From the NCBI GenBank assembly GCA_023511615.1, contig JAIMBL010000009.1, forward strand, positions 1 through 48,926: 48,926 nucleotides of DNA. Reading direction: 5' to 3'. Every line of letters starts with the position of its first letter. Position 1 is the stretch's first letter. The notes beneath the pieces are model-generated. The model saw only the letters and a program-made list of their open reading frames with translations, had not been told where the DNA came from and did no database searches. Shown here piece after piece: positions 24,226-34,490 of this stretch. The position numbers were made by a program, and so were the translations under genes. This DNA is from Leptolyngbyaceae cyanobacterium HOT.MB2.61. Lineage in GTDB: Bacteria; Cyanobacteriota; Cyanobacteriia; Leptolyngbyales; Leptolyngbyaceae.

Positions 24226-25458
24226 TTACTGTGGGAACTCCGATGCTGGTCGAGCGTTAGTAGAGGTTGACTTTAATTGGGAAATCAGGGAATCGGCAAG
24301 CTCAACGGCTCGCCAAAGAAGTAAGGGGACTTCTTCTAAACGGGGAGGTTGGGATTTGTTCTGAGTGCCTTGAGTCAGCCCAGAAAGGGTCGTTCTCCCA
24401 GTATTGGGTGAGGACAGAAATGATGAGCCCTGGCTTTGGTGGCTGGAGAAGGTAGAAAAAGCTTCCATTTCGATAGCTTCTAATTGATTCAGAACGGGGA
24501 TAAGCAATGTTCGGGCATAGCTGCCATAGGCAACTCCAGCGATTTGAGGGGAACTGGAAGGGTGCAGGGACTGGGGGTTAGAGGTTAGGGAAGAGGGAAG
24601 TAGACCAAGACGTTTGAGTTTTGGCACTGTGTGCTGGTTGGTGCCACCAGCTAGCTGAATATAGCCAGGTAGTTTAGCTGCCAAAACTTTTTGTCCCAGC
24701 TTGATAGCGGCTCTCGTTGCACCGATGCCAATGTCTCCACTCATGGGACGTCCATCGGCTTGCCAAACCAGTGGGCAGGGAAGGGGGGAGATTATTTCAT
24801 AGAGTGAGCGAAGGTAGTCAATCAGTTCGTCTCCATCAGGGCAGCTAATAGCCACCAGTTTCAAATGACTGACCCAGGGGGCGATCGCTCTCCATAACCG
24901 CCGAAAATCTTCTAGCCGCCCAACCTGGGTATGAATTTCAATGGCATCAATTCCACTTTGAAGCACCAGCGGAGCGATCGCCGCCGGAGTTGAGACATAG
25001 GAACGGGCCGTAATTTGTTGAATGGGACAAACGGGTAAGCAGCGACCACAGCCGTAGCAGCGATCGCTAATCACGCCAGAAATGTCAATCGCCTGTGCTG
25101 GACAGATCGCCTCGCATGGCCTCAAACAATCCGGGGGACAATCCTCCGCCCGAAACTCTGCCTTACGGAAATGGGGATCTTCACCATCATTAAAGCTCAC
25201 CATCAACCAGGGCAAGCTTCTAAACCCAAAACCTCGTTCACGGGCTTCGGCTCCAATTTCCTCAGCGACCTTTAAGGCAACTTTTGCAGTCGAAACTACT
25301 GCTGGGTCGGCGGCGACATCAATACAGTCAGCCCCAGCCAGGGTGTAGGCTAATACCAGATTTCGAATGGCAGGGAGGTGTTGGAAGCTGGCCCCACAGA
25401 TCAGTTTGAACCAGTGCCCCTCCCTTAAGGACCGCAGAGGATAGTACAGTTCAGTCAC
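24226..25458 (-). CDS. ldpA: Light-dependent period protein LdpA
   Basis: Iron-sulfur protein that links redox state to the circadian clock in Synechococcus; 410 aa here. Two cysteine groups are visible: Cys107, 111, 115, 119 ([13 protein letters not shown]) and Cys134, 137, 140, 144 ([11 protein letters not shown]), consistent with two [4Fe-4S] clusters. The N-terminus [27 protein letters not shown] is characteristic. The C-terminal 60 residues are Ser/Thr/Pro-rich and variable. The start is a GTG at 25458 with AAGG almost touching it, so the exact start is uncertain. It lies downstream of ndhN on the same strand, which fits its reported association with redox sensing. Confidence 0.9.
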   Translation of the reverse strand: MTELYYPLRSLREGHWFKLICGASFQHLPAIRNLVLAYTLAGADCIDVAADPAVVSTAKVALKVAEEIGAEARERGFGFRSLPWLMVSFNDGEDPHFRKAEFRAEDCPPDCLRPCEAICPAQAIDISGVISDRCYGCGRCLPVCPIQQITARSYVSTPAAIAPLVLQSGIDAIEIHTQVGRLEDFRRLWRAIAPWVSHLKLVAISCPDGDELIDYLRSLYEIISPLPCPLVWQADGRPMSGDIGIGATRAAIKLGQKVLAAKLPGYIQLAGGTNQHTVPKLKRLGLLPSSLTSNPQSLHPSSSPQIAGVAYGSYARTLLIPVLNQLEAIEMEAFSTFSSHQSQGSSFLSSPNTGRTTLSGLTQGTQNKSQPPRLEEVPLLLWRAVELADSLISQLKSTSTNARPASEFPQ

Positions 25459-25604
25459 CCTTACATACTAATGCCCCAAACACCAAATTTCGAGGCAGTA
25501 GGATGGAATCTCTTCAGCTTCCATCCATCCCTCTTCCAGTTTGACATCTCAGGGGGTGCATGAACCGATCATTCTTCACCAAATGTTCGATTTGTTCACT
25601 GAAA

Positions 25605-26081
25605 TCAGGCGGAGAGAGCTTGCTTCAAGGGAGTCCAATGGAAGTAGCGATCGCCCCCCAATTCCACTGCAACTTTCACACGGGGTTCAATCCCCGGCAA
25701 ACTTGCCAGATACTCAAGTTCCTGACTGGAGAGAATATTCCCTTCGATAATCCAGAGCAACAATCCCTTAGCATTTGGCGGCAGTTGCTCCAGGTTATAA
25801 GTCACAATCGGCGGAATAAAATACCGATAGCCAACCGCCGCCCCCGACACAGTACCACTCTTCTTGCCCAGATGTGGCGGACGCACTCCATGGACGCCGG
25901 TCAGATACATGGCTAAATCACCCAATCCTCTTGCTGTGATGGTGTGAGACACATAACCTGCTGCCCGGATGCGTCGTTGGTAGCGACCTTCAAACCCACC
26001 CTCCAACGGCACATACAACCCCAGAGAACCATAGGTTTCGAGGTCACGAATCAATTGGCTGCCAGAAGTAATCAGTGCCAT
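25605..26081 (-). CDS. ndhN: NAD(P)H-quinone oxidoreductase subunit N
   Basis: Oxygenic-photosynthesis-specific subunit of the thylakoid NDH-1 complex, which takes electrons from ferredoxin for cyclic flow and respiration. It is 158 aa, the normal length, starting MALITSGSQLIRDLETYGSLGLYVPLEGGFEGRY. It has no membrane helix, in line with a place in the peripheral arm. Conserved segments include GDLAMYLTGVHGVRPPHLGKKS and YFIPPIVTYNL. It reads away from the ribosomal cluster and is followed by ldpA after 146 bases. Confidence 0.95.
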   Translation of the reverse strand: MALITSGSQLIRDLETYGSLGLYVPLEGGFEGRYQRRIRAAGYVSHTITARGLGDLAMYLTGVHGVRPPHLGKKSGTVSGAAVGYRYFIPPIVTYNLEQLPPNAKGLLLWIIEGNILSSQELEYLASLPGIEPRVKVAVELGGDRYFHWTPLKQALSA

Positions 26082-26643
26082 AGGTATCTCTTTGTGCTAA
26101 TCCAATGAATTTGTGCTAATCCAACGAATTATAGATATTGGCTGGAGTTCCGCTCATCTTCATCCACTGATTTAGTTTTGCATGCCACCCCGCATGAAGT
26201 CTAATCGCAAATTACGATAATAGGCATAGAGATAATAGGCATAGATAGATTGATTCAGAAGCCCAAAACAAAATTTCCAAATCGCTAGACAAACCCTGGC
26301 GATTTACTCTATATTAGGTAACTGCCGCTTAAATTCTGATTGCAGTAGAGCGCTTCGGCACAAGACTGGGGATGTCTAGTTTCATCAAGAGTTTGCTCCT
26401 GTGAAAGGGATACTGGGTAGTTTACTATCCAAGTCCCGACAGGGTGTACGTCTCTCCAGCGCTCAGGTTTACGGTTCAGCTTCTTAAGCTGGTGAAGTTC
26501 AATAAAGGTAGCCCAATATTCTGTAAACTGTCACTTCGTTGGCAGCGTGGGTTGTCCTTGAAAGAGCATTGCGGAGCAAGGGTGAGTGACTGATAAAGTC
26601 ACGGCCTTGCCCCTTCTAGTGTGTAGAAAAGGGAGTCCACATC
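26082..26643 (+). promoter_or_regulatory. Long structured leader and promoter region of the ribosomal cluster
   Basis: 562 bases between ndhN and rplC, divergent. Three stem-loops are visible on the plus strand. The first (26398-26443) pairs CCTGT/ACAGG, GGG/CCC, ACT/AGT and GGGTAG/CTATCC around TTTA. The second (26477-26491) is CAGCTT, CTT, AAGCTG. The third (26576-26610) nests GTGACT, GATAA, AGTCAC inside GCAAGG/CCTTGC. The third is followed by CCCTTCT and lies 34 bases before the GTG of rplC; GGGAG precedes the start. Autoregulatory mRNA leaders are common for S10-type operons. I do not match this to a known class. Confidence 0.55.
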
Positions 26644-27282
26644 GTGTCTGTCGGTATCCTCGGCACTAAACTTGGCATGACCCAGGTGTTTGATGAAGCA
26701 GGGAGGGCCATTCCTGTCACCGTCATTCAGGCGGGCCCCTGTACTGTTACCCAGGTCAAGACAGCACAGACCGATGGCTATTCTGCTATTCAGGTCGGGT
26801 ATGGTGAGGTGTCACAGAAAGCACTGAATAAACCTGAACTAGGCCATCTTGCCAAGTCGGGTGCTGTTCCCCTGCGTCACCTGTGTGAGTACCGATTAGA
26901 GGACTCCAGCCAGTTTGAGTTGGGGCAACAAATTAAGGTGGATGCATTCTCCCCAGGGCAGGTTGTGGATGTGATTGGTACCAGCATCGGTCGTGGCTTT
27001 GCTGGTTACCAGAAGCGCCACAATTTCAAGCGTGGACCGATGGCCCATGGTTCTAAGAACCACCGCCTGCCAGGTTCTACCGGGGCAGGAACCACTCCTG
27101 GTCGGGTCTATCCGGGTAAGCGAATGGCAGGTCGTCTCGGCGGAACTCAAACCACGGTTCGCAAGTTGACGGTCGTTCGCGTTGATGCCGAACGAAATCT
27201 GCTTTTGATTAAAGGTACTGTGCCAGGTAAGCCCGGTGCTCTGATTAATGTGATGCCTGCTAAGAAAGTTGGCAATAAGTAA
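26644..27282 (+). CDS. rplC: 50S ribosomal protein L3
   Basis: Primary 23S rRNA-binding protein that helps nucleate 50S assembly near the peptidyl-transferase centre; 212 aa. It starts at GTG 26644 ([18 protein letters not shown]). The central extension reaching into the ribosome core is present ([38 protein letters not shown], described by its start GFAGYQ and end TTPGRV). First gene of the cluster; in cyanobacteria rpsJ is not upstream of it. A structured leader precedes it and rplD follows after 69 bases. Confidence 0.98.
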   Translation: MSVGILGTKLGMTQVFDEAGRAIPVTVIQAGPCTVTQVKTAQTDGYSAIQVGYGEVSQKALNKPELGHLAKSGAVPLRHLCEYRLEDSSQFELGQQIKVDAFSPGQVVDVIGTSIGRGFAGYQKRHNFKRGPMAHGSKNHRLPGSTGAGTTPGRVYPGKRMAGRLGGTQTTVRKLTVVRVDAERNLLLIKGTVPGKPGALINVMPAKKVGNK

Positions 27283-27351
27283 AGGATGCTTCATTGGAAT
27301 GTCTAACTGGGTGCGAAAGCCTCGGAGCTTCTGAGAGACAGGGATAGATCT

Positions 27352-27984
27352 ATGGTTGATTGTGTTGTTAAAGATTGGCAGGGACAAGAGGCGGGAACTG
27401 CGTCGCTCGACCTGAAGGTGGCGACTGAAGCCAATGCAGCTCACATTGTTCACCGAGCTTTGGTTCGTCAAATGGCCAATGCGCGCCAGGGGACGGTTTC
27501 GACCAAAACTCGCGCGGAGGTGAGTGGTGGCGGACGTAAACCCTGGCGGCAAAAGGGAACCGGACGGGCCCGTGCGGGTTCTAACCGTTCTCCTTTGTGG
27601 CGTGGGGGTGGCGTTATCTTTGGTCCCAAGCCCAGAGATTACAGCCTCAAGATGAACCGGAAGGAGCGTCGTCTGGCACTGCGAACAGCCCTACAGAGCC
27701 GGGTGGAAGATCTGATCGTGGTTCAAGACTTTGCGGACAAACTGCCTCGCCCGAAGACGAGGGAAATGGCGAAAGCGCTGGCCGGTTGGGGAGTTGAACC
27801 CGGCTCCAAAGTGTTGTTGATTCTGGCAGAACGGGATGAAATGGTTTATTTGTCTGCCCGGAATATTAACAACTTGAGGTTGATTTCTGCCACCAACTTG
27901 AATGTGTTTGATCTGCTGGCAGCAGATCGAATTGTGGTAACCACATCTGCGATCGCAAAAATTCAGGAGGTCTACGGTGACTGA
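27352..27984 (+). CDS. rplD: 50S ribosomal protein L4
   Basis: Binds 23S rRNA domain I and lines the exit tunnel through its extended loop; in enterobacteria it also represses its own operon. It is 210 aa with the conserved basic loop [21 protein letters not shown] (residues about 62-82) and [14 protein letters not shown]. It starts [12 protein letters not shown] at ATG 27352 with only a weak AGGGA upstream. Its last 8 bases overlap the rplW start, which indicates coupled translation. Confidence 0.98.
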   Translation: MVDCVVKDWQGQEAGTASLDLKVATEANAAHIVHRALVRQMANARQGTVSTKTRAEVSGGGRKPWRQKGTGRARAGSNRSPLWRGGGVIFGPKPRDYSLKMNRKERRLALRTALQSRVEDLIVVQDFADKLPRPKTREMAKALAGWGVEPGSKVLLILAERDEMVYLSARNINNLRLISATNLNVFDLLAADRIVVTTSAIAKIQEVYGD

Positions 27985-28279
27985 ATTTGACCCTCGTACC
28001 CTGGCTGACCTGATCCACCGTCCTATTGTGACGGAGAAGGCCACGCTGCTGCTGGAAAATAATCAGTATACCTTCGAGGTTTCTCCCAAGGCGACAAAGC
28101 CGGAGATTAGAGCAGCGGTTGAATCGCTATTTGATGTCGAAGTGGTCGCCGTTAAAACTCAAAATCCTCCCCGCAAAACCCGCCGAGTCGGGAAGTTTAT
28201 GGGGCATCGTCCTCTCTACAAGCGGGCGATTGTCACCCTGGCCGCTGGTGATTCCATTACCCTATTCCCGGAAGTTTAA
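27977..28279 (+). CDS. rplW: 50S ribosomal protein L23
   Basis: Tunnel-exit protein that docks trigger factor and SRP; 100 aa. It starts with GTG at 27977, inside the last codons of rplD, with AGGAGG at 27965-27970. Family features are [17 protein letters not shown] near the N-terminus and [26 protein letters not shown] in the RNA-binding region. Confidence 0.97.
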   Translation: MTEFDPRTLADLIHRPIVTEKATLLLENNQYTFEVSPKATKPEIRAAVESLFDVEVVAVKTQNPPRKTRRVGKFMGHRPLYKRAIVTLAAGDSITLFPEV

Positions 28280-28344
28280 TTTAAGCCTGGATTCAGCAAT
28301 TTTTCTGATTCCCAACCGTCCGCAGTCCTCTATCGCTAAGTGTT

Positions 28345-29208
28345 ATGGGCATTCGTTTCTACCGACCCACGACTCCTGGTACTCGCACCCTGGCCGTCTC
28401 AGACTTCTCTGAGATCACCAAGGACAAGCCAGAAAAGTCGTTAATCAAATTTCGCCATCGACCCAAGGGACGTAATAATCGTGGCGTTATCACCTGTCGC
28501 CATCGCGGAGGCGGGCACAAACGTCTCTATCGAGAAATTGATTTTCGACGCAACAAGCACAACATCCCGGCAAAGGTGGCGGCAATTGAGTACGACCCAA
28601 ACCGCAACGCTCGTATTGCTTTGCTGTTTTATGAGGATGGAGAGAAGCGCTACATTCTACACCCGGCTGGCCTAGCCGTGGGTACGGTAATTCGCTCCGG
28701 TCCGGATTCTCCAATTGAAGTTGGGAATGCCCTGCCACTTGGCAACATCCCCCTGGGTACGGTAGTTCACAACGTTGAACTGGTTCCTGGGAAAGGCGGG
28801 CAGATTGTCCGGGCAGCGGGGGCCAGCGCTCAGGTGGCTGCCAAGGAAGGCAACTTTGTCACGCTGAAGCTGCCTTCTGGTGAGGTACGCATGATCCGGC
28901 GGGAGTGCTACGCCACCATTGGCCAGGTAGGAAATGCTGACGTGCGAAACACCACCTACGGCAAAGCAGGTCGCAAACGCTGGAAAGGACGGAGACCAGA
29001 AGTTCGGGGAAGTGTCATGAACCCGGTTGACCATCCCCATGGCGGTGGTGAGGGCAGAGCCCCGATCGGACGTCCTGGTCCGGTAACTCCCTGGGGTAAG
29101 CCAGCCTTGGGGTACAAAACCCGGAAGAAGAAAAAGCTTAGCAACGCACTGATTGTTCGTCGCCGTCGCCGCTCCTCGAAGCGTGGCAAAGGCGGACGAG
29201 AGTCATAA
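28345..29208 (+). CDS. rplB: 50S ribosomal protein L2
   Basis: Core 50S protein required for subunit association and peptidyl transfer; 287 aa. It starts [20 protein letters not shown]. The universal C-terminal loop with the catalytic-site-proximal His is present in [18 protein letters not shown], followed by a strongly basic tail ([17 protein letters not shown]). The Shine-Dalgarno is weak. rpsS follows after 19 bases. Confidence 0.98.
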   Translation: MGIRFYRPTTPGTRTLAVSDFSEITKDKPEKSLIKFRHRPKGRNNRGVITCRHRGGGHKRLYREIDFRRNKHNIPAKVAAIEYDPNRNARIALLFYEDGEKRYILHPAGLAVGTVIRSGPDSPIEVGNALPLGNIPLGTVVHNVELVPGKGGQIVRAAGASAQVAAKEGNFVTLKLPSGEVRMIRRECYATIGQVGNADVRNTTYGKAGRKRWKGRRPEVRGSVMNPVDHPHGGGEGRAPIGRPGPVTPWGKPALGYKTRKKKKLSNALIVRRRRRSSKRGKGGRES

Positions 29209-29227
29209 CTGATAGGAGAACGAAGCT

Positions 29228-29506
29228 ATGGGTCGCTCACTCAAAAAAGGTCCATTCGTGGCTGACCATCTGCTGAAAAAGATTGAAGCCCTGAATGTGA
29301 AAGGGGACAAACAGGTAATCAAAACTTGGTCACGGGCCTCTACTATCCTGCCCCAGATGATCGGTCATACCATCGCGGTTCACAATGGCCGCCAGCATGT
29401 TCCTGTCTATATCACTGAGCAGATGGTTGGTCACAAGCTGGGTGAATTTGCCCCGACCCGAACTTTCCGGGGCCATGCAGGCAGCGATAAGAAGGCACGT
29501 CGATAG
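29228..29506 (+). CDS. rpsS: 30S ribosomal protein S19
   Basis: 30S head protein that forms a complex with S13 and contacts the A-site tRNA region; 92 aa, normal length. [20 protein letters not shown] at the N-terminus and [18 protein letters not shown] at the C-terminus are characteristic. AGGAG precedes the ATG. rplV follows after 46 bases. Confidence 0.98.
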   Translation: MGRSLKKGPFVADHLLKKIEALNVKGDKQVIKTWSRASTILPQMIGHTIAVHNGRQHVPVYITEQMVGHKLGEFAPTRTFRGHAGSDKKARR

Positions 29507-29552
29507 GAGCATACAGCGATCGCCAATGACGAATCGCTGAAGGAGTAAAGAG

Positions 29553-29915
29553 ATGGCTGTTAATACCACCGCTGAAGTCAAAGCTAGTGCCCGCTATATC
29601 CGCATGTCACCCCATAAGGTGCGGCGCGTCCTTGACCAGATTCGGGGACGTTCTTACCGCGAAGCACTCATCATTCTGGAATTTATGCCCTACCGTGCCT
29701 GTGAACCCGTGTTGAAGGTTCTGCGCTCCGCCGCTGCCAATGCTGAGCATAACGAAGGGTTTGATCGAGCCGATTTGCTCATTACCCAGGCCTATGCCGA
29801 TCAGGGGCCAACCCTCAAGCGCTATCGACCACGAGCCCAGGGACGAGCCTATCAGATTCGGAAGCCGACCTGCCACATTACCATCGCAGTTGCTCCCGGT
29901 GCTGGAGAGGACTAA
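29553..29915 (+). CDS. rplV: 50S ribosomal protein L22
   Basis: Exit-tunnel protein binding all 23S rRNA domains; 120 aa. [21 protein letters not shown] and the tunnel hairpin [20 protein letters not shown] (the site of macrolide-resistance changes in other bacteria) are intact. AAGGAG lies before the ATG at 29553. Confidence 0.98.
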   Translation: MAVNTTAEVKASARYIRMSPHKVRRVLDQIRGRSYREALIILEFMPYRACEPVLKVLRSAAANAEHNEGFDRADLLITQAYADQGPTLKRYRPRAQGRAYQIRKPTCHITIAVAPGAGED

Positions 29916-29970
29916 ATGACTGACTTGATGGAAACCGTTACACCAATTACTGCTTAAAGGGGACGCACTC

Positions 29971-30702
29971 GTGGGACAAAAGATTCATCCAATCGGGTTT
30001 CGCCTCGGCATCACTCAAGAACACCGCTCACGCTGGTTCAGTGATACCAAACGCTACCCAGAACTCCTGCAAGAAGACTACAAAATTCGCCGCCTCGTTG
30101 AGAAAAAGCTCAGCAGTGCTGGCATCTCTGAGGTGCGAATTGAGCGGAAGGCAGACCAGATTGACCTAGAAGTCAGAACTGCTCGTCCCGGTGTGGTCGT
30201 GGGTCGGGGTGGACAGGGAATTGAATCTCTCCGGGCAGACCTGCAAAAAGAACTGGGTGGAACGGATCGCCAGATCCGCATCAACGTTGTGGAAGTGGCC
30301 CGCCCCGATGCAGATGCGGCTTTGATTGCCGAGTACATCGCCCAACAGCTTGAGCGCCGGGTTTCATTTCGGCGGGTGGTGCGTCAGGCAATTCAACGCG
30401 CCCAGCGGGCGGGAATCGAGGGTATCAAGGTTCAGGTGAGTGGTCGCCTCAATGGAGCAGAAATTGCTCGCCCAGAGTGGACCCGGGAAGGCCGGGTTCC
30501 CCTACATACCCTGAGAGCTGATATCGACTACGCCTACACGATCGCAAAAACCATCTACGGTACCCTGGGCATCAAAGTCTGGGTGTTTAAGGGTGAAATC
30601 ATTCCTGGCCAGGAAGAATCCCCCACTCCTGCCAACAATCAGCCTCGTCGTCGCCAGCAACGTCGTCGTCAACAATTCGAAGATCGCTCAAATGAAGGAT
30701 AA
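29971..30702 (+). CDS. rpsC: 30S ribosomal protein S3
   Basis: 30S head protein at the mRNA entry site with helicase activity; 243 aa. It starts with GTG at 29971 behind [24 protein letters not shown]. The KH domain ([20 protein letters not shown]) and the C-terminal domain are complete. An Arg/Gln-rich tail ([11 protein letters not shown]) lengthens it slightly beyond the bacterial norm. A hairpin sits in the 74-base spacer before rplP. Confidence 0.98.
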   Translation: MGQKIHPIGFRLGITQEHRSRWFSDTKRYPELLQEDYKIRRLVEKKLSSAGISEVRIERKADQIDLEVRTARPGVVVGRGGQGIESLRADLQKELGGTDRQIRINVVEVARPDADAALIAEYIAQQLERRVSFRRVVRQAIQRAQRAGIEGIKVQVSGRLNGAEIARPEWTREGRVPLHTLRADIDYAYTIAKTIYGTLGIKVWVFKGEIIPGQEESPTPANNQPRRRQQRRRQQFEDRSNEG

Positions 30703-30713
30703 GGTAGAGGGTT

Positions 30714-30734
30714 CAGGAATGATTTAGATTCCTG
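30714..30734 (+). terminator. Terminator-like hairpin between rpsC and rplP
   Basis: CAGGAAT (30714-30720), a 7-base loop and ATTCCTG (30728-30734) are followed by GCTTTT. It lies inside the operon, so partial termination or processing is more likely than full stop. TCCTGACTCCTGACTCC direct repeats follow. Confidence 0.5.
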
Positions 30735-30776
30735 GCTTTTGGCTCCTGACTCCTGACTCCCTTTAGGTAAACAGCC

Positions 30777-31196
30777 ATGTTAAGTCCAAGAAGAACAAAA
30801 TTTCGCAAACAACAGCGCGGACGGATGAAGGGTCTGGCGACTCGTGGCAGCACGCTGAATTTTGGTGATTTTGGGCTGCAAGCCACAGAGCCTTCCTGGA
30901 TTACATCGCGCCAGATTGAGGCCAGTCGTCGGGCCATGACGCGCTACATTCGGCGGGGTGGGAAAATCTGGATTCGGATTTTTCCCGATAAGCCCGTAAC
31001 TCAGCGTGCAGCTGAAACCCGGATGGGTTCTGGTAAAGGTGCACCGGAGTTTTGGGTAGCCGTTGTCAAGCCCGGTCGGATTCTGTTTGAAATTGCCGGG
31101 GTTCCCGAAGAAACCGCTAAGGAAGCGATGCGTCTGGCATCCTTCAAACTACCGATTAAGACGAAGTTTATTACCCGTGAAACGGAGGAGTCCTGA
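30777..31196 (+). CDS. rplP: 50S ribosomal protein L16
   Basis: 50S protein near the A-site and 5S rRNA, needed for late assembly; 139 aa. [19 protein letters not shown] is canonical, as are the basic [23 protein letters not shown] and [18 protein letters not shown]. The ribosome binding site is weak (TTTAGGTAA). It overlaps closely with rpmC, which starts three bases after its stop. Confidence 0.98.
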   Translation: MLSPRRTKFRKQQRGRMKGLATRGSTLNFGDFGLQATEPSWITSRQIEASRRAMTRYIRRGGKIWIRIFPDKPVTQRAAETRMGSGKGAPEFWVAVVKPGRILFEIAGVPEETAKEAMRLASFKLPIKTKFITRETEES

Positions 31197-31199
31197 GCT

Positions 31200-31430
31200 A
31201 TGCCTCTTCCCAAGATTGAAGACGCCCGCAATTTGAGTGACGAGGAACTGCAAGAGCAGATTGTTGCAGTCAAGCGAGAACTGTTTCAACTGCGGTTTCA
31301 GAAGGGCACCCGCCAACTGGATAACAAGTCCCACCAATTCAGGCACGCCCGTCACCGCCTGGCTCAGTTAATGACTGTTGAGCGGGAGCGAGAGTTGGCA
31401 TCTACTGGTTCGGTTGCAGAAGCGGAGTAA
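31200..31430 (+). CDS. rpmC: 50S ribosomal protein L29
   Basis: Small helical protein at the tunnel exit, interacting with trigger factor and L23; 76 aa. [26 protein letters not shown] (start ARNLSDEEL, end LFQLRFQ) is the family core. GGAGGAG precedes the ATG. rpsQ starts five bases after its stop. Confidence 0.97.
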   Translation: MPLPKIEDARNLSDEELQEQIVAVKRELFQLRFQKGTRQLDNKSHQFRHARHRLAQLMTVERERELASTGSVAEAE

Positions 31431-31434
31431 CCCC

Positions 31435-31686
31435 ATGGCTGTAAAAGAGAGAGTTGGCTTAGTCGTTAGCGACAAGATGGATAAAACAGTGGTGGTCGCA
31501 GTTGAAAACCGCGCTGCCCATCCCAAGTACGGCAAAATTGTGGCGCGTACCAAACGCTACAAAGCGCATGACGAGGAGAACAAGTGTCATGTGGGCGATC
31601 GCGTCCGAATTCAGGAAACCCGCCCTCTCAGCCGTACCAAACGCTGGATGGTGACCGAAATTCTCAGCACCTCATCTCAACCGTAG
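31435..31686 (+). CDS. rpsQ: 30S ribosomal protein S17
   Basis: OB-fold primary 16S rRNA-binding protein; 83 aa from the ATG at 31435 ([20 protein letters not shown]). The frame is open upstream to 31378 but that overlaps rpmC, and GGAG sits at the right distance from 31435. [19 protein letters not shown] is conserved. Confidence 0.98.
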   Translation: MAVKERVGLVVSDKMDKTVVVAVENRAAHPKYGKIVARTKRYKAHDEENKCHVGDRVRIQETRPLSRTKRWMVTEILSTSSQP

Positions 31687-31698
31687 CGGGAGGAACCC

Positions 31699-32067
31699 AT
31701 GATTCAGCAAGAAAGTTATCTAAATGTGGCTGACAACAGCGGTGCCCGCAAGTTGATGTGTATCCGTGTTTTGGGCGGTAGCGGTCGTCGCTATGCCGGA
31801 GTGGGAGACATCATTATTGCGGTGGTGAAAGACGCGATTCCCAACATGGCGGTGAAGAAGTCCGACGTAGTCAAGGCCGTGGTCGTGCGGACGCGGAAAA
31901 ATCTTCGACGCGAAAGTGGAATGAGCATTCGCTTTGACGATAATGCCGCCGTCATCATCAATAACGATGGCAATCCAAGAGGAACTCGCGTCTTTGGTCC
32001 AGTTGCCCGGGAATTACGGGATAAAAACTTCACTAAGATCGTTTCTCTAGCACCGGAGGTGCTGTGA
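31699..32067 (+). CDS. rplN: 50S ribosomal protein L14
   Basis: Intersubunit-bridge protein that also contacts silencing and GTPase factors; 122 aa, exact bacterial length. [20 protein letters not shown] is diagnostic. GGGAGGA lies before the ATG. Its stop TGA overlaps the A of the rplX start. Confidence 0.98.
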   Translation: MIQQESYLNVADNSGARKLMCIRVLGGSGRRYAGVGDIIIAVVKDAIPNMAVKKSDVVKAVVVRTRKNLRRESGMSIRFDDNAAVIINNDGNPRGTRVFGPVARELRDKNFTKIVSLAPEVL

Positions 32068-32414
32068 TGGCTAAACGCAAAACGACTCCAACCCGTTTCA
32101 AAATGCATGTCAAAAAAGGCGACACCGTACAGGTGATTGCTGGAAAAGACAAAGGGAAAGTAGGCGAAATCCTGCGAGCAATTCCTAGCGAAAGTAAGGT
32201 GATTGTCAAAGGGGTTAACATCCGCACCAAGCATGTCAAGCCCCGGCAGGAAGGGGAAACGGGACAAATTGTAAGCAGTGAAGCGCCAATTCACAGTTCC
32301 AATGTCATGCTCTACTCCGAAAAGCAGAAAATTGCTAGTCGTATCTGCTATACCTTCACCGACGATGGTCGCAAGGTACGGATGCTGAAAAAGACGGGAG
32401 AAATTATCGACTAA
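32067..32414 (+). CDS. rplX: 50S ribosomal protein L24
   Basis: Assembly-initiator protein with a KOW motif; 115 aa from the ATG at 32067 (a GTG three bases earlier is possible). [19 protein letters not shown] is the KOW region, followed by [19 protein letters not shown] lies about 12 bases upstream. A 118-base spacer with an 11-bp inverted repeat separates it from rplE. Confidence 0.97.
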   Translation: MAKRKTTPTRFKMHVKKGDTVQVIAGKDKGKVGEILRAIPSESKVIVKGVNIRTKHVKPRQEGETGQIVSSEAPIHSSNVMLYSEKQKIASRICYTFTDDGRKVRMLKKTGEIID

Positions 32415-32422
32415 TGCTTTTG

Positions 32423-32484
32423 GCTGTTGGTGATTTTGTGATTAAACGATAACAATGAACGGCCAATCCCAAGTCACCAACAGC
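32423..32484. repeat. 11-base inverted repeat between rplX and rplE
   Basis: GCTGTTGGTGA (32423-32433) and TCACCAACAGC (32474-32484) are perfect inverted copies 40 bases apart inside the operon. No T-tract follows, so it is not a simple terminator. Confidence 0.75.
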
Positions 32485-32532
32485 TCATACAGGCCCTGAC
32501 CAAGCCCAGGGATTTCAAAGGAAACCACACCT

Positions 32533-33078
32533 ATGGCAGAACGACTCAAAACCCTTTATCAGGAAAAGATTATCCCCAAGCTGATGGAGCAGTTTAATTA
32601 CACCAACATCCATCAAGTTCCCAAAATTACTAAGATCACGGTTAACCGGGGATTGGGAGAAGCGGCCCAAAACGCCAAGGCACTCGAAGCCTCACTGGCT
32701 GAGATTGCGACGATTACAGGACAAAAGCCAGTTGTAACCCGTGCGAAAAAGGCGATCGCTGGCTTCAAGATCCGGCAGGGGATGCCTGTGGGCATCATGG
32801 TCACCCTCCGTTCTGAGCGGATGTACTCGTTTCTTGATCGCCTGATCAATCTAGCCTTACCTCGAATTCGCGACTTTCGTGGCGTCAGCCCCAAAAGTTT
32901 TGATGGCCGGGGAAACTACACCCTCGGTATTCGAGAGCAACTGATCTTTCCAGAAGTGGACTACGACAGTATTGATCAGATTCGTGGCATGGACATTTCG
33001 ATCATCACCACTGCAAACACCGATGAAGAAGGTCGCGCCCTGCTGAAAGAAATGGGCATGCCCTTCCGGGAGAACTAG
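32533..33078 (+). CDS. rplE: 50S ribosomal protein L5
   Basis: Binds 5S rRNA and the P-site tRNA elbow; 181 aa. [21 protein letters not shown] and [22 protein letters not shown] are conserved. AAGGAAA precedes the ATG at 32533. rpsN, which follows rplE in many bacteria, is absent, as is usual in cyanobacteria; rpsH comes next after 22 bases. Confidence 0.98.
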   Translation: MAERLKTLYQEKIIPKLMEQFNYTNIHQVPKITKITVNRGLGEAAQNAKALEASLAEIATITGQKPVVTRAKKAIAGFKIRQGMPVGIMVTLRSERMYSFLDRLINLALPRIRDFRGVSPKSFDGRGNYTLGIREQLIFPEVDYDSIDQIRGMDISIITTANTDEEGRALLKEMGMPFREN

Positions 33079-33100
33079 CAGGTTTTATCAAGGGAAAACT

Positions 33101-33502
33101 ATGGCGGCAAACGACACTATTGCAGACATGCTGACGCGACTTCGGAACGCCAACCTAGCGCGACACCAGACAACCGAAGTCCCTTCTACCAAAATGACTC
33201 GCAGCATAGCCAAAGTACTTAAGGACGAGGGCTTCATTGCGGATTATGAAGAAGTGGGCGAAGGCATCAAGCGTCACTTGGTGATTTCCCTTAAATACAG
33301 GGGAAAGGGAAAGCGTCCAATCATTACATCCTTGAAACGCGTCAGCAAGCCAGGCTTCCGGGTATATTCCAATCGTCGGGATCTGCCACGAGTGTTGGGT
33401 GGAATTGGCATTGCTATCATTTCAACTTCCAATGGCATCATGACTGATCGCGATGCTCGCCGGAACGGGCTGGGTGGCGAGGTGTTGTGCTACGTCTGGT
33501 AA
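33101..33502 (+). CDS. rpsH: 30S ribosomal protein S8
   Basis: Primary 16S rRNA-binding protein; in Escherichia coli it represses the spc operon. It is 133 aa. [19 protein letters not shown] at the N-terminus and the C-terminal [26 protein letters not shown] are the family ends. AAGGGAA lies before the ATG. Confidence 0.98.
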   Translation: MAANDTIADMLTRLRNANLARHQTTEVPSTKMTRSIAKVLKDEGFIADYEEVGEGIKRHLVISLKYRGKGKRPIITSLKRVSKPGFRVYSNRRDLPRVLGGIGIAIISTSNGIMTDRDARRNGLGGEVLCYVW

Positions 33503-33585
33503 AAGTGCTTTGTCAGATTTGATGCTTGGTTATAAGTCGCCATTTCTGTATTCGCTAACAGCCGTTTTGAGTAGGAGTAGTCGGT

Positions 33586-34125
33586 ATGTCTCGCATTGGC
33601 AAGCGTCCCATCAATATTCCCAACAAAGTGACCGTAACCATTGACGGACAGTCTGTTACGGTAAAGGGACCCAAAGGTGAACTCTCCAGAGTTTTACCAG
33701 GTGAAGTGGTTGTTTCGCAGGACGGAGAGACTTTGCTGGTCAAGCGACGAGACGACTCCCGCACTGCCCGCCAGCGCCATGGATTGTGCCGCACCCTGGT
33801 TGCCAACATGGTGGAGGGGGTTTCCCAGGGGTTTCAAAAGCGCTTGGAAATTCAGGGGGTTGGCTATCGGGCCCAAGTGCAGGGGCGTAACCTCACTCTA
33901 AACATGGGGTACAGTCATCCGGTTCAGATTGAGCCGCCTGAAGGCATTCAATTTGCTGTCGAAAATAATGTCAATGTAATTGTCAGTGGCATTGACAAGG
34001 AAGTTGTGGGTAATACGGCTGCCCAAATTCGGGCAGTCCGTCCTCCTGAGCCCTATAAGGGCAAGGGAATTCGTTATGCTGGTGAGTTTGTCAGACGCAA
34101 GGCTGGTAAGGCAGGTAAGAAGTAG
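33586..34125 (+). CDS. rplF: 50S ribosomal protein L6
   Basis: Located near the factor-binding centre beside L7/L12; 179 aa with two homologous beta/alpha halves. [17 protein letters not shown] and the C-terminal [22 protein letters not shown] are characteristic. TAGGAG precedes the ATG. It ends two bases before rplR. Confidence 0.98.
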   Translation: MSRIGKRPINIPNKVTVTIDGQSVTVKGPKGELSRVLPGEVVVSQDGETLLVKRRDDSRTARQRHGLCRTLVANMVEGVSQGFQKRLEIQGVGYRAQVQGRNLTLNMGYSHPVQIEPPEGIQFAVENNVNVIVSGIDKEVVGNTAAQIRAVRPPEPYKGKGIRYAGEFVRRKAGKAGKK

Positions 34126-34127
34126 CC

Positions 34128-34490
34128 ATGAAATCAAGTCGTAAGGAATCAACCCGTCGTCGGCATAATCGAGTGCGCCGCCGAGTTTTTGGAACTCCAG
34201 AGCGTCCTCGGCTGGCAGTTTTTCGTTCAAACGAGCATATTTATGCTCAGCTGATCGATGACACCAAGCAACATACGATCGCTTCCGCTTCAACCCTAGA
34301 TGCCGCTCTTAAGGCAAGCTTGAGTTCGGGGGCAAATTGTGAGGCATCCACAGCAGTTGGTAAATTGATTGCCCAGCGATCACTGGAAAAAGGCATTAAG
34401 CAAGTGGTTTTCGATCGAGGTGGCAACCTCTACCACGGTCGCGTCAAGGCCCTAGCAGAGGCAGCCCGTGAAGCAGGACTCGATTTTTAA
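34128..34490 (+). CDS. rplR: 50S ribosomal protein L18
   Basis: 5S rRNA-binding protein of the central protuberance; 120 aa. It has a basic N-terminus ([19 protein letters not shown]) and the core [20 protein letters not shown]. The ribosome binding site overlaps the end of rplF, so translation is probably coupled. A repeat-filled spacer separates it from rpsE. Confidence 0.97.
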   Translation: MKSSRKESTRRRHNRVRRRVFGTPERPRLAVFRSNEHIYAQLIDDTKQHTIASASTLDAALKASLSSGANCEASTAVGKLIAQRSLEKGIKQVVFDRGGNLYHGRVKALAEAAREAGLDF

